DNA of 64,000 nt from Lepisosteus oculatus (taxonomy: Eukaryota > Chordata > Actinopteri > Semionotiformes > Lepisosteidae): assembly GCF_040954835.1 (NCBI RefSeq), contig NC_090711.1, positions 13,883,001-13,947,000 on the forward strand, given 5' to 3'. A model generated the notes under the pieces. It was given only the letters and a program-made list of their open reading frames with translations, was not told the origin of the DNA and made no database searches. Of this stretch, positions 1 to 13,500 are shown piece by piece (position 1 is the first letter of the stretch; every line of letters starts with the position of its first letter). The position numbers were made by a program, and so were the translations under genes.

Positions 1-167
1 GCAACATGCTCCTGACTGGATTTGGGTTTTGGGACCACTTCTGCAAAAAAGGAAGCAAGCTTTATTTCAGTTTGTAAGGCAGAACCAGTAACAATAGGCA
101 ATACTGTTTAAAGAACTGTGTGTTTAAACATTTGAGGAAAAAAAAAAAGAGGACAGAAGGCACTTAC

Positions 168-790
168 CTGCACAAAAAGCTTTCTGGGAATACAGAGCAA
201 GTTGCCCAACCATGTTACTGAATCCGAGACCTTGCTTAAGATGTGACCATGGGTTTAATTAGCTACTATATACTAGGTGGACAATATATGACAGAGGTTC
301 TCCTTTCGTTTGTAATCACTCATGTTCTTTAGATTGCATAATGTGCTTTTCTGGCTTCACACCTTGTCCATGAGAACACCCGTTTGGTAAAGGGTGAGCT
401 TCAGGATTTGTATTAAAATAATTCAGCCAAAAACAATGTAATCTGAAGATTGCACAACCTGACAAAGTGACTAATTTACTATGAAAAATATGTTTTAAAC
501 TATTCAGTTATAAAAAAAAACTAGCAATCAAAAACCAACCGGTATAATGGGTCACTGGGACCAGGATTGGGAAACTACTGAGCTAAGGTGTCAAGAGTAG
601 TTGAAAAAGGAGCTTAATCCATTAGAAAAGCAAGACTATGAAGACCAAGCAGAATCAGCAAATTAGTTTGGTCCACTGAATGCCAGTAGGGAAAACATAC
701 AAGATACAATAGCGATTAAGCACTCACCTGATTTTTAGAGGTCTATCATCAAACATAGGTGTGATTGAGGTTACATTACAAGCAAGGGAT
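168..790 (-). other. Two exon-like segments of a possible leftward gene
   Basis: Two strong minus-strand donor sites appear: CAG/GTAAGTG, with the exon side starting at 168, and CAG/GTGAGTGC, with the exon side starting at 729. The segment before the second reads MFDDRPLKI in the open frame, preceded by NVTSITP. The segment before the first reads NMVGQLALYSQKAFC. Inverted CCAAT motifs lie near 1397 and 1505. This could be the 5' end of a gene running off the left edge, but I recognise no family and the acceptor of the left segment is weak. Confidence 0.2.
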
Positions 791-2561
791 TGAGACCGAT
801 TTAATCAGCCAGCAACCAAATAACAGCTATTTCACCCTCTTTGCAACCCAATCAAAAATCCATAGGTATGCTCCCACCTTCCATCTTCAAAAACTGGCTG
901 GGCATGAAACAGAAGGTTGTTGCAAATCCCAACTGTCCAGAACAAGAGACTTTGGATTGTTTTCCCCAATGCTGAATCTAACTGCATCCACCACCAAATG
1001 GGCCACACTCGTCCACTCAGTGCATGGGAGATGTCCTGTTATATACACCCCACCTAAACACAAGAATTCCAAAACCAGACTGATGTGGAAAAAATGGATG
1101 TCTCCAGTACTTTTAGTTGGAGTACAAAGACAGGCTAAAACAGTAAAAGAACAGCCTTGCTCCCTTCAGAGAAAGCTAAAGGAAGAATTCCCATCTAGGA
1201 TAAAAGAGTCTAGTTTCAGGAAAAAAAAAACTTGTTAAAGTCATTGTCTTTCCCAGTGAGGAAACTACAGGTTAAGCTCCCAAAAAACATAATTATGACC
1301 TCACCACTTCAGCTTTCACAGTCCCCCCCACTTCTTCTGTTGTTATGCACAAGTCTGTCCTTAGCCTCTGCGTGGTGGACTTTTATAATGGTGCTCATTG
1401 GTCCACCTGGAACTCATTTCCTCTTCTGATAGCTGAGGATTCTGGATCTTGTAGTTTCCCCACCGTTCTCATCACCATTTTTTCTTAGCGGTCTGCTAGG
1501 AATATACCTGCTCTATTGGTTCCCCTCACTGTGTCACAATAAATCAAGCGCAAGTATACTGATTAAACACTAAAAAATCACTATAAAGTTGGGTTTTTTT
1601 TGCAACAGTAAAGTTTAGAATGAAGCTCCTCAGGGAAAACCTAAAATGATCTTTAACAATAATCTAAAATGAGTACTTCAGTCAGTGTACTCCTTGCAAG
1701 TGCTCAAATTCTTACCAACAGTTTTTTGTTTTATGTCTATTTGATGAAAAATAGTTAAGAATTACGTGTATTGTATGATTTATACTGTAGTGTTATGTAC
1801 CAGTTGGGACAAATGTTCACTATACAGTTTGATCTCAGTGGATCACCGTGTTGTCAGACTATAAATCAGACTTAGTATCAATTTGAATTGCATCTGTTTA
1901 AATGTATTTGTGTTAAAAATTCTTTAAACAATTGTTTTTAGTGATTATGTAGTAGCACTCTCCTTACCACACACTGATGAAATCACAGTGGGGTTGATCA
2001 TTGCAGCACGTGTGTTAATTTCTATCTAGTTAATAGTGTTTCAATTAACACAAAGAGGCTTTTGTTTTCATCTCTACTGGGAATTAAAGAAAGTAAGTTG
2101 TATCAGAAATAATAATCAACACATTTTAAGGACTCAGTGTTCTCTTATTATTTGGATGAACTGCTATCATTAATGTTTAGATAGATCATTAACATAGATT
2201 TACCAAACAACCTTGCATTTCAGTGGAAATGGCCTGTAAATCCTTAAGAATTAACACAAAACTGAAAATTTGTGAATTAAAAGCACAAAGTTGCATTTTT
2301 GGAACATTAATATAATGATATTTGCAATGCACTAAACCTATTATTGCAGTAGATGAAGTAATATCCTTCAGACATGCAAAGGAAGAATAAAAATGTGAAT
2401 CTGATGGAATGTAGTGCTCTCTTTTGCATTCTTCCAAAAACTCATTACTTTATTTCATCCCGACTTTCGTATCCAACATAGATCCTAACTACAATTAGAA
2501 AATAATTAATAAAACTTTGCATATTAATACTGACACTTAAGATTTTAGATAAAACAGCAAT
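791..2561. other. No gene recognised, left intergenic
   Basis: AT-rich sequence with only short ORFs. The 157-codon ORF at 765-1238 has no recognisable domain, no splice context and a composition like its surroundings. Tracts near 1300-1520 have inverted CCAAT motifs and could be promoter sequence for a leftward gene; this is weak. Confidence 0.3.
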
Positions 2562-2585
2562 TTTATTCACATTTAAATAAAACTG

Positions 2586-3353
2586 TTTATTTTACAAATA
2601 ATAAGAAAGATGGGACAGAAAATAAGCTGTGTGGGAATGTCCCTGCTCCTGGTCGGCACACAGCTGTGCGAGAGACTCCCTGCTCCTGGTCGGCACACAG
2701 CTGTGCGAGAGACTCCCTGCTCCTGGTCGGCACACAGCTGTGCGAGAGACTCCCTGCTCCTGGTCGGCACACAGCTGTGCGAGAGACTCCCTGCTCCTGG
2801 TCGGCACACAGCTGTATTCCACAGACTTAATGCACAGCAGTCCCTGTGGAGCTCAGAGTGGAGTGGCACAGAGGAATGCCTCTCAGGCTCTGGGAGCTCG
2901 CAGATGTAATCTGAAGAAAAAAATAATGTCAATTAGACTGTGTGAAACCATATAATGGGAATTTATGGAAACAATTGAGGCACAATTCAGGGATGTTTAA
3001 AAATGTAAGTAAAACCAGAAAGTACTTGGAAAAGGAATTTTTAGTGATGACATTCAGAATTGGTAATCCTACAGTTGAAAGGATGTCCTCATCAGTTTTC
3101 CGATATTCAGCATGACTGGACCTGCTTATGAATAGAAACCGAGTCTTCTAATGAAAACCAGGCGGCTGCTGTCAGCGGCGCTGCTGGATCAGTAGGTGGC
3201 ACTCTTCAGCTGGACCAGCATTTTTGTGCAGTAACAGGGGACACTGCGACCCCAAACCAAATGCCTTATCAACTATTAATGCCATTATCTCATTAAAGTT
3301 TCCAGTGCACTGTCCGTAAGAGTAGGAGATGTGGCGTTAGCTAGATGTCTTGG
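2586..3353 (-). other. cdk5rap1: Probable CDK5RAP1 3' UTR
   Basis: The sequence follows the stop codon at 3354-3356 on the minus strand. Minus-strand AATAAA hexamers occur at 2586-2591 and 2562-2567. If one of them is used, the 37-bp minisatellite at 2640-2815 is transcribed within the 3' UTR. No other exon was recognised here. The end point is inferred. Confidence 0.45.
2640..2815. repeat. 37-bp minisatellite, about 4.8 copies
   Basis: Near-identical units start at 2640, 2677, 2714, 2751 and 2788. Each begins TCCCTGCTCCTGGTCGG and continues through CACACAGCTGTGCGAGAGAC; the last copy is truncated. The period is not a multiple of three, so the array is open in several frames on both strands and gives repetitive ORFs (for example CADQEQG on the minus strand) that are not evidence of a gene. 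The near identity of the units suggests recent expansion. Confidence 0.95.
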
Positions 3354-6300
3354 CTAAATTCCACTTTGTCTCCTCGAAGATGCCCCTGAATTAATCTGCA
3401 ACAATTCAAGTGAAGCAAATCTTCAATTCCACAGATTATCTGACATGTGGTGGGGCTGCTGGTACAGAATAACTGCTGTGCATCACCCATATAGAGGCAG
3501 TGATATGGATCTCCTCCATCATGTAATTCGAAATTCTTTGGGATGGGAAGTACTACATACATGCAAATAATTATGATTATTACTAGGATAATAGATTAAA
3601 ATGCATACAATCATATCTACATGTATGATAAAGGTAACTTGAAAAGTCTTGTATACAGAATGGCTGAAGCAGGTCATGCATGCTGCTAGAAATGAACACG
3701 CAGTACTGTACCTTGACTAGCACATAGTCTCCTGGACTGATGGCTGCAGTGCAGGTGGAGGAGGGGTTTGTGGGAACTTCCTGCCGAGGGAAAATCACCT
3801 TCAGATTGCCCTCATTCCGCCCACACAGCTCTGTCGCAGACCTCTTACTCTCCTGCAGGCACACAGCCGTCAAGCCCCTGGCGTGGCAACACACGCTAGA
3901 TCTTTCTTAACACCTGCCTCATGTCTACCAGCAGAGAAAAGTCCAACTATTCTACACGTTAGAGAGGATCAAGCAGGATCTCAGTGTCAAATGTACTTAT
4001 TGTGTTTTTCAGACCAGATATTATGTTGCAAAGGGCAGCGGGAGTTCTTATGTATTTACACTTTCAGCACTGGGCAGTTAGGTTTGCCAACAATTGTAGT
4101 TTCTCAGATTAAGAAAACATGTTTCTCCTTTTCATCCAAACCTCAAAAACACAAAAGATTGATATTCGTTTAGAAAAACCAGTCTGTTTTGTAGCACCAA
4201 TCTAAAGTGTATCACTTGAAAACTTGTGCCCAATTAGTCTGCAAACGACAGTCATGACTGACGGAAAATTAAGGACAAGAGGAATCCTAGGCTGCCATGG
4301 AAAAGGCACAGATCCTCAACTGGTCCATCACTGTTTTATAAATACTGTTTTATTTACACAGCCATATCACCCTGCAACTCACAACTGGCAACCCACTGAA
4401 GCTAAGCAGGTGTGAGCCTGGTAAGTACCTGGATGGGAGACCTCCTGGGAAAAACTAAGGTTGCTGCTGGAAGAGGTGTTAGTGGGGCCAGCAGGGGGTG
4501 CTCACCCTGTGGTCCATGTGGGTCCTAATATATATATTAGGTTCCTAATATATATATGTATAGTGACGGGAACACTATACTGTAAACAGGCGCCGTCCTT
4601 CGGATGAGATGTAAAACCGAGGTCCTGACTCTCTGTGGTCATTAAAAATCCCAGGGCATTTCTCGAAAAGAGTAGGGGTGTAACCCCGGCGTCCTGGCCA
4701 AATTTCCCATTGGTCCTTACCAATCATGGCCTCCTAATAATCCCCATCTATGAATTGGCTTCATTACTCTGCTCTCCTCCCCACCAGTAGCTGATGTGTG
4801 GGGAGCGTTCTGGCGCACTATGGCTGCCGTTGCATCATCCAGGTGGGGCTGCACACTGGTGGTGGTGGAGGAGAGTCCCCGTTACCTGTAAAGCGCTTTG
4901 AGTGGAGTGTCCAGAAAAGCGCTATATAAGTGTAAGCAATTATTATTATTATTATTATAGCCGTACATGTGGAGCCATGAGTGAGATGCCTGCAGTACCC
5001 ACCCCTTCCACCAGGACGAGCTGTGCGCTCCCGATGAGTCCAGCATTCACTTTTGAGGCCTCCTCCCTGAATACTGTGATAAGCTCCTCTAGGCGGCGCT
5101 GTTTTACCTCCAATGGGACGTCGTCCTGGAGCCGACGGGAGGCATGGGTTTTCTGCAAGAGAGACAGGAAGCAGCCGACAGTCGTGTATTAACACCAGCC
5201 TGTGCCTATGGAGACCTGTTCAGACCATTGGAAGTACCAATCAAACCCTTTACTGCCGACGTACCGGCCACGATCCGAAGAAATGCAGCTCTTTATCAGG
5301 AGAAGTGAAAAGTGAAAGGGACAGGTGTACCAGCGAGATTATAAAAACAACTCGGAAACAAATTTGTTACCGTGTCTTCTGACATCTAGATGGGACAGTA
5401 TCTGCTAAGCAGAGGGTCACAGTGGAGTATGTTTAGGTACAGAGGAAGACACTGCCTTTGAGCTTGATTTTAAAATTCAAGGTCTAACATCCACAGACTT
5501 TCAGGTTTAAATTAGATGTAAAATGACAACCCATTTAACCTCAAAACAAAGAGTAATGAAGTAAAAGGAAGCAAAAAACTGAATTAATAAAATAACTTTA
5601 AGCTACAACATCCAGGACATCACTTGGCACTGGAGTAGGGGTTCCCACCACACTCTGGGCCTGGGGACCCCCCACACCTGCTAGTATTTCAGCCCAACTG
5701 TGTCCTGTAACAAAACTGAACCCCTAACTGACCCAATAATGGGGTTAAGTTTAAGCTATTAACTACTTTGGGTTACTAAACCTCCTGGAAGTTACCTATT
5801 AAGTACTGGACTTCGTAAGCAACTTAGGATTTCTTGATTTAGAGTACAAAATATAAACTTGCCGAAGTTCCTGCACTGACAAACCTGAGAAAGTTCACAA
5901 ACGAGAGAAAGCCATTCTGTCCCCTTTAGCCATGCTCTACAGCATGTGCTGACACACAGCGAAAGGTCCTTTATGTGCAGTGTGTCTCTGTATGGTAGCT
6001 GGGCCAGAAAGAAGCCTCACTGACAGAAGGCCCCAGCTCTCACCTGTCTCATGCTGTAGGCAAAGAGGAAACCCATATTGTACCGCACGTCTCGCAGGAG
6101 GGACACGGTCTGCTGGTGATCTTCCTCAGTCTCCCCGCAGAATCCAGCAATGAAGTCGCTGCTCAGACTCACCTCTGAAACACCGCAGGGATGAGCTCAA
6201 CACTGGGGCAACCGAGACAGTTCCAGGACCAACCCCCTCACCTACAGTATATCACCACCTTTCATCCCAACAGCAGAGGGCCAACAAAAAGACGCCATTC

Positions 6301-7511
6301 AGTCTCATTTGGTAATTTAGTATCAAAGTGTCTGGCTGTTTCTTGAAAGAGCTCAGAGTCTCAGTATCAGCCACCTGTCTGGATAGCCTATCCCAGACAC
6401 CCACAATTCTACGCATGAAGAAGCTTTTCCGCCTCTCCAGCCTAAATAAATACACTTTGATCTCCTGGCTCTCCATCTCCTTCGTTCTAGACTGAAGAGA
6501 TTTCACGCCTTGACCTTGTCTGCACATGATGATATCAAGATCTTTCTAAACAAACTTTGGCTGTTTAAAAACAAATATCATCATGTAAGTATCCTGCAGT
6601 TGGAAATGATAATACTAAACTAAAAGTAAGACTAGTTGGTCTTTCAGTTTCCTGGTCCAACTACATCCCTCTTTTTATTAACTGGTGCTATACAGTATAT
6701 TTGCAATTATCCGAACTGTGGTTACAACTCGCATGCTTTGTGAGAGTCCAAATACCTGAGCTGGAGCGTTCCAAGTGGCTTAAACAGTAAAGGTAGACCC
6801 AAATGTGGGCTGAGCTCTATGATCACGGGCTTGAGCTTGGGGCACGTGAAAAGCCAGCAGTACCTGAGATTCATACCTGGAATTATTCCACGTATGTGAG
6901 CCACCAGCTCCAGATACGCCTCTCTGGTGTAGCTGTAAATGGAAAACAGAAACACACAAACTGGACAACCCACCTTAATAGTTGGCTGAATGAGCAGAGC
7001 CTGACAGGGCAGAAAACTAAAGTCACTAGAAGCCGACCCAGCTCAGACTGTGCACTACAAACGTGATCACAAATGAAATGAAAGTGAGCATAAAGTTCAA
7101 GTATTTCAGCACAAGTTAAACAGGAACTCGGTGGTGAAAATTTGACAAGTTACAGATTAAGCCAGCTGCTGCGCAATTTTGGAGGAGGGTATAACTGGTT
7201 TCAGTTCCTATTATCGAACATTTCCTTTACTACTGCAAGAAATTTTTGCTAATAATATATTTCCCAGCTCCTTACTCCCCTGGGTCCTGGCCAAACTTCA
7301 AAGGCCTTTACCAATCACAGCCTCCTAATAATCCCCATCTCTGAACTGGCTTCATCACACTGTTCTCCTCCCCACTGATAGCTGGTGTGTGGTGAGCATA
7401 CTGGAGCATCATCCAGGTGGATGCTGCACACTGGTGGTGGTGGAGGGGATCCCCATAACCTGTAAAGCACTTTGAATGGAGTGTCGAGAAAAGCACTATA
7501 TAAGTGTAAGC

Positions 7512-7544
<33 letters not shown>

Positions 7545-10500
7545 TCACACTCCTCACAGTGGGACTCCTCAAGGTTTTATAAGTCTCTTACAAATACCCA
7601 CACCCCAATACCTAGTATAAGAGATATTTCAGCCCAGCCCTGTAATGCAACAAAGGGCTCAGAGTTTGACAAAAAGCAGCAGATACTATGGCCCTCATGC
7701 CCTGAGCCTGCTGCCCTGTGTGTGGCTCTTCATGTCACCTGCTCTTCCCCTTCCTCAGTGCGCTGCTCTAAAGGCACACGGCTCGCCTCTCACCCTCGCC
7801 GCATGGCCTGCAGGACTCTGCTGCTGCCACTCTGGGCTGGCAGGTGGATCTGCTTGCAGATGTTGCCCCTCTCCTGGATGAGCTGGAGGACCTGCAGGAC
7901 AGCATGACGACCCGCACATCAGGCTGACCTGTATCTGTGATCGAGATCACCTATGCCTGACCCACTTTGTCAGTGAATATCCAACGGCGAAACAAAATGA
8001 TTTAGAAATGCCAGCTGCTAAAGGACAAGTAAATTAAAATATGAATGCATCTCTGATTGCTCTAAGTACGCAATTAAATTAATACTTGTTAAATGCAGGG
8101 TTTACCTACGACTGACCTGTGAAAAAAACTCAATCTTACAGGAATAATACAGCACATCCTGTGTCTTTTCATGGCCTCTAGAATGTATCAAAAAAGAACA
8201 AGTGCATGTCTCTGATAATGTGGCATTAACAACGCTGATTCAGAGACACTTAGCCTGCTCCTGTGCTTGTAAGTCCAAAATGCTATAATCGGTACAGATA
8301 ACTGGAGGTCCCCACTGGGTGTCACTATGCACTTTCTTTTGAAACGCCAGTTCACACATGATGAACTGGCGTTTCATCATGTGTGAACTGATGCAATGTT
8401 TTTTAACAAAAATTAACAAACAAGAAGATACTAAACCTATTGAGATTGGAAATGGATCAGAAACTGTATTAACAAAGCAAAGAATGCTGTAGTGAAGCAG
8501 TAAATCCTTTGGCTCGATTTCTGTTCATTTTTGTGCTTTTACAACAGGTCTAATTGCAGTGTGCCCTATATATATATACTTATTATGCTTATATATATTA
8601 GGTGGAGCGGTGGCTCTGTGGCTAAGGATCTGCACCTGTGGCTGGAAGGTTGCTGGTTCATATCCCGCGGCCGGCTGAAGAATCCTACTCTGTTGGGCCC
8701 CTGAGCAAGGCCCTTCACCCCAGCTGCTCCAGGGGTGCTGTATAATTGGCTGCCCCTGCGCTCTGACCCCAAGCTTCTCTCCCTCTCTGTGTGTCTCATG
8801 GAGAGCAAGCTGGGGTCTGCAAAAAGACGAATTCCTAATGCAAGAAATTGTACAGGGCTAATAAAGTGATGTTAAATGCTAATTATGCAGAGAGCTGCTC
8901 TGCACTCCAATGGGTATTCTTGGTTAAATAGTGGTAAACCACTAAACATGATTATAATATATATCTATATTATATTATATATATTTATTATATATATTAT
9001 ACGATATCAGCTCTGCTCTGTGCGGCAGTGCAAAGTGATTCTGCACCTCGTCAGGAAAGTCCTTGGGGTGCGGGGAGGTGAAGCGGACCCTCATCTCGGG
9101 GTCCACCAGGGAGACCCTGTCCAGCAGGTCGGCGAAGCGCAGGCCCCCCTGCCTGTCCCGGTACAGCGCGCTGAAACCGCGGCTCCGCCTCGTGGGCTCG
9201 ACGCCGCTGAGCTGCTGCACCGACGTGTCCCTGTAGCTGTTCACGTTCTGGCCGAGCAGAGTCACCTCCCTCACCCCCTGGGAGAGCACAGAGCCAGTCA
9301 GGGCACGGCGGGACCTTCTCCTGCTGAAGAACTAAAGATCGTCCACCGGACAACGTGCAGAACTACAGAGCGGAGTCTGAATGCATTCCATACGACGCAA
9401 AACAAATCTACATTTGCTTAGTTCTCAAAACACCCCCTCTTTGATTATCAAGGCAAACGGCTTTCTTATAGCCACGTTTCACAACATAACACCATGTAAA
9501 ATCATGCAAATCACAGTTTTTCTTTCTATTCTTATTCTCCACATCACTACCACACATTATCAGCATTGCCAGAAATGTCAGACGAAGCACAAAGAAGCAC
9601 CAGGCTTCTCAATGCAGAATAAAAACTGTCCTTCATAACGTTTTGGAAATAAGACCGAGATTAAAACGACCCGACACCGAACAAACGCGAATTGCAGGAA
9701 CACCCCAGGACTGAGAGAAACTAGAGGAGGCCTCGGAGGTGGCTATAGGTCCGTCATCCAGTGCAGGGCTTCTGGTCCAGGTCCTGTGCAAGGCCACTGG
9801 CTCACAAACTGATCGCAGGATTGTCCAGCACTCAGGCTTCCTACTGTCACAGACGTCCAAAGGGACTAACCGTGGGGAGCAGGAGAGCGGAAACAGACCC
9901 ATATGAGTAGCGGCGAGACGGGAAAAAGGCCCGGGCTCATTAGTGCAAAGAGTTCAGGAATGCCGTATAGAAACCTATGCCCTCAGGGAGCGGACGTGGG
10001 GCGCCCTGGTGCTAGGCGGGTCTCAGGACATCCGAACCTCAATGCTGAGCGAGGACAGAGTGCAAGACCCGGAAATATATAGCCCAAGGGAAAGAGAGGG
10101 ACAGGAAGGACAGCAGACCGGAAACTAGGGACAGGACAGAGAAGGAGCGCCCTCTGGCTGCAGAAGGCTGTCCTGCCAACAGCGCAGTGTCTGATCACAT
10201 CCCTGCCCGACGGGCACAGCACCCAAAGCGCTTAGACCGCCCCCCCCCCCCGGCCCCGGGCAGCGCCACCGGAGCTCACCTGGTCCAAGAGCAGCCGCAC
10301 CTCCTCCAGGATGGAGGCGATGGGCCGGCTCCTCTCCCGGCCCCGCGTGAAAGGGACGATGCAGTAGCTGCACATGTTGTCACAGCCGCGCATGACGGAG
10401 CTGGGGGAAGAAAGACACGAGCCGCTGGGATTAACGGGAAGAACCAGTCTCCCCCCACAGCGAGCACTTCCTTCTCACTGGAGACCAGGGTTTGTCGCAG

Positions 10501-13500
10501 AAAAGAAACACCCTTCATCTCTGTTCAAAGCTGAATTTAGGTCATTATTTGGATGACACTTGGAAAACAGATACACTAAAAATATCTGAAAAGTAAACCT
10601 ACATTATGTATCCTCAGACTTTTTATTTAGAATTCCACTCACAACCTGTAGGCCAGCAGCCTGCAACTCACAACTGGCAGCCCCACTGAAGCTCAGCAGG
10701 TGTGATCCTGGTCAGTACCTGGATGGGGGAGACCTCCTGGGAAAAACGAAGGTTGCTGCTGGAAGAGGTGTTAGTGAGACCAGCAGGGGGCGCTCACCCT
10801 GTGGTCCATGTGGGTCCTTATGCTCCAGTATAGGGAAGGGGGAACTATACTGTAAAAAGGCGCTCTCCTTTGGATGAGATGTAAAACTGAGGTCCTGACT
10901 CTCTGTGGTTATTAAAAATTCCAGGATGTTTCTCAAAAAAAACAGGGGTGTAACCCCGGCATCCTGGCCAAATTTCCACCTGGCCTTTACCAATCATGGC
11001 CTCCTAATAATCCCCATCTCTGAACTGGCCTCATCACTCTGCTCTCCTCCCCACTAATAGCTGGTGTGTGGCGAGCATACTGGTGCACTATGGCTCATCA
11101 TCTAGGTGGGGCTGCACACTGGAGGTGGTGGAGTGGGATCCCCGTTACCTGTTAAGTGTTTTGAATGGAGTGTCCAGAAAAGCGCTATATAAGTATAAGG
11201 ATTACAGTATATAAATTCCATTAGGATAACCTACAGTACAGTAGTACAATTATTATAAGTAGACAAGTATTCCAATTCAAAGCAGACAACATTGCAGAGC
11301 GCCTAGTGTCTCCCACAGAAGGAAAACACGAGCGGTTTAAGTGGAGCTCAGACACAGGCATGGCTGCCGGTGCTGCCCGACTCACACAAAGGCGCTGTGA
11401 CCCTGGGGGGTGCGGTGGACAGGCATGACGTCAGCGTAGGTCTCTTCCAGCGACAGGAGGACGTTGCTGGCCCGCAGGCCGCCGTGGGCCACGGACAGCA
11501 GGCGGGGCAGGTCGCGGTAGGCATCAGGCCCCGCCAGGACATCCACGAGCTTCTCGCGCTCCAGCAGCTCCGTCTTCAGCCTCTCCGCCATGCACCCTGG
11601 GCACAGACAGCCCCTCCCACCATGAGTGACACCCCGCACAAGTGGGGAGACAGCACGGGGAGGGTTTCAGAAAGTCGCCCCCCAGACGGATTACACAACG
11701 CAGGAGGAATCTTGGACAGAGGGGGACAAACAGCTGCAAATCAGAGCTTGAAAAGCTTCAAGAGTCTCAGGACTGATCTAAAACCACCTTGGGTGGCTTA
11801 TTTCTGAGAGCTCTCAGCCCTGCCCAGTAAATAAAAGCAACATTCAGTCAGCAGTTCAGTCAAGAACCTCAGACAAGCAATTCAAGGTGAGCCCTCCAAC
11901 ATTTTGTCAAAACAGATTTGGGAGGACAACTTTAAGGACATTCTGAAATTTCAACTCATTTTTCACTGTCATAATGGATGATGGATACCACTCAAGATTT
12001 CATGACATTTTTTAGGGGGGTGGGGGGAAGCCTACAACTAATGTGGGAATCACTGCATCGTCTGCAGGATTAGAGGAAAGTTCAGGTCGATCTGCAAGCG
12101 AATGTAAGAAAGCAATCCTTGAATGTACAGAAGTTCTAGTTTAGAAATAGAAGATTGCCTCACATAGAGTCTGTATGATACAGGATAAGGAGCAGATGTG
12201 TCAGTGTACCAATGCATGTGTTAAGGCTGGGTCACCCAATCTGCACCAGGCTCTAGTGACTATTGCAACCCTCGTATTTGGTTTAAAAGGTAAACGCTGT
12301 AGCCTGTAATATGCACAAAAGTATCGTAGCTCTCGCTCTTACAGGTGTAACAGCCACTCACCTAAAACACCAAGTTTGAGAGGACTTTGTGTTTTGGGTC
12401 GCTTCTGTTTGAGAGTGGCGAGCTGCCTCAGTTTGTTCCAGATGGTCTGTTCAGCTTTTTCCCTGAAAACACCAAGCAGGGACCACAGAGAACTTCACTG
12501 GGGCTGAAACACACTGGCAAGCGCATTCTGAAACTTTAAATCCAGACATAAAAACAAGCAGGGCTACAACTGTAGGAATTTAATATACCGATTACAATCC
12601 TGTGAAAAATTGGGATCCAGATCCAGTCTTATTCATTTCAACCAATATATTGTATAAATTCTAAAGGCAAATGTCTTCACAGTACCTGACAGAGCATGTG
12701 ACGAGTAAGATCACATCAGCCTGTAAAAGAACAAGGTTATTAGAAAAAGCCAAAAGAATCGGAGGTTTAAAGTAAACCTACAGAAAGAAAGGTTTTTTAA
12801 TGCGATCCCATGAGTATTACGGCTTTACAATACCTTACATTACACCAGTTTTCCTATGCAGTAAATAAGGAGAAGGGACAACAACATTAGGGAGTTTACA
12901 GTAATCCCATGATGTCAGAATCAGGGAATTCCACGTTTCATACATAAAATTCCTTGTGTTCCCTGATCCTTGGCATTTGTGCCTAAAACAATTTCTTTGA
13001 TCTCATTCTCCTTTATCCCCGCACACCTGTGGAGGTAAATCAGATACATGACAAACAGGCATGAGCCCCCTTCTAATCTTGCATGAGTGGTCAAGATGCA
13101 GTGGAGAGGAATGTCCACAGTCACTGCAGCCAAGAGATGGTACCACACCAGTTTACTGCAGGCTGGAGACTGAGGACTCTCTGTTGGATTCTATCTGGAA
13201 GTAGGAATCTATTTTGTGACGAAACTGATTTGATATCGACCCAACAGAGATGTTATCCAGGTATGACAGCCACGCTACAGCATTTACCTGAGACGGGTCT
13301 TTGGTGCGTAGATACCCTCTTCGCTGCAGAATGGACCAGGCAATCTCAGTGTCGCTGACATTCATCTGACAACCGTAGGTCTCGAAGTAAACTGGGAAAG
13401 CCCATCAGTCAGGACGAATGGAATGACAGACCAGAAAGCAGGCAGGGGAAAAATGAACAGAACTAAGACACTCATAGAAATTACAATAATTACAGGTGTG

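Noticed and set aside
765-1238. 157-codon ORF on the plus strand
   Set aside because: No recognisable domain, no splice or promoter context, and low-information composition like the surrounding DNA.
2573-2955. Repeat-containing proteins on both strands
   Set aside because: They are translations of the 37-bp minisatellite, which is open in several frames because 37 is not a multiple of three.
4362-4480. 5S rRNA gene
   Set aside because: Only the internal promoter region resembles 5S; the rest diverges and is joined to a SINE body and LINE-like tail.
8601-8670. tRNA gene
   Set aside because: A and B boxes are present, but no cloverleaf or anticodon arm forms, and the same sequence recurs as a SINE.
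9051-9421. Long ORFs on both strands at CDK5RAP1 exon 7
   Set aside because: Shadows of a GC-rich coding exon whose true frame matches the radical-SAM domain.
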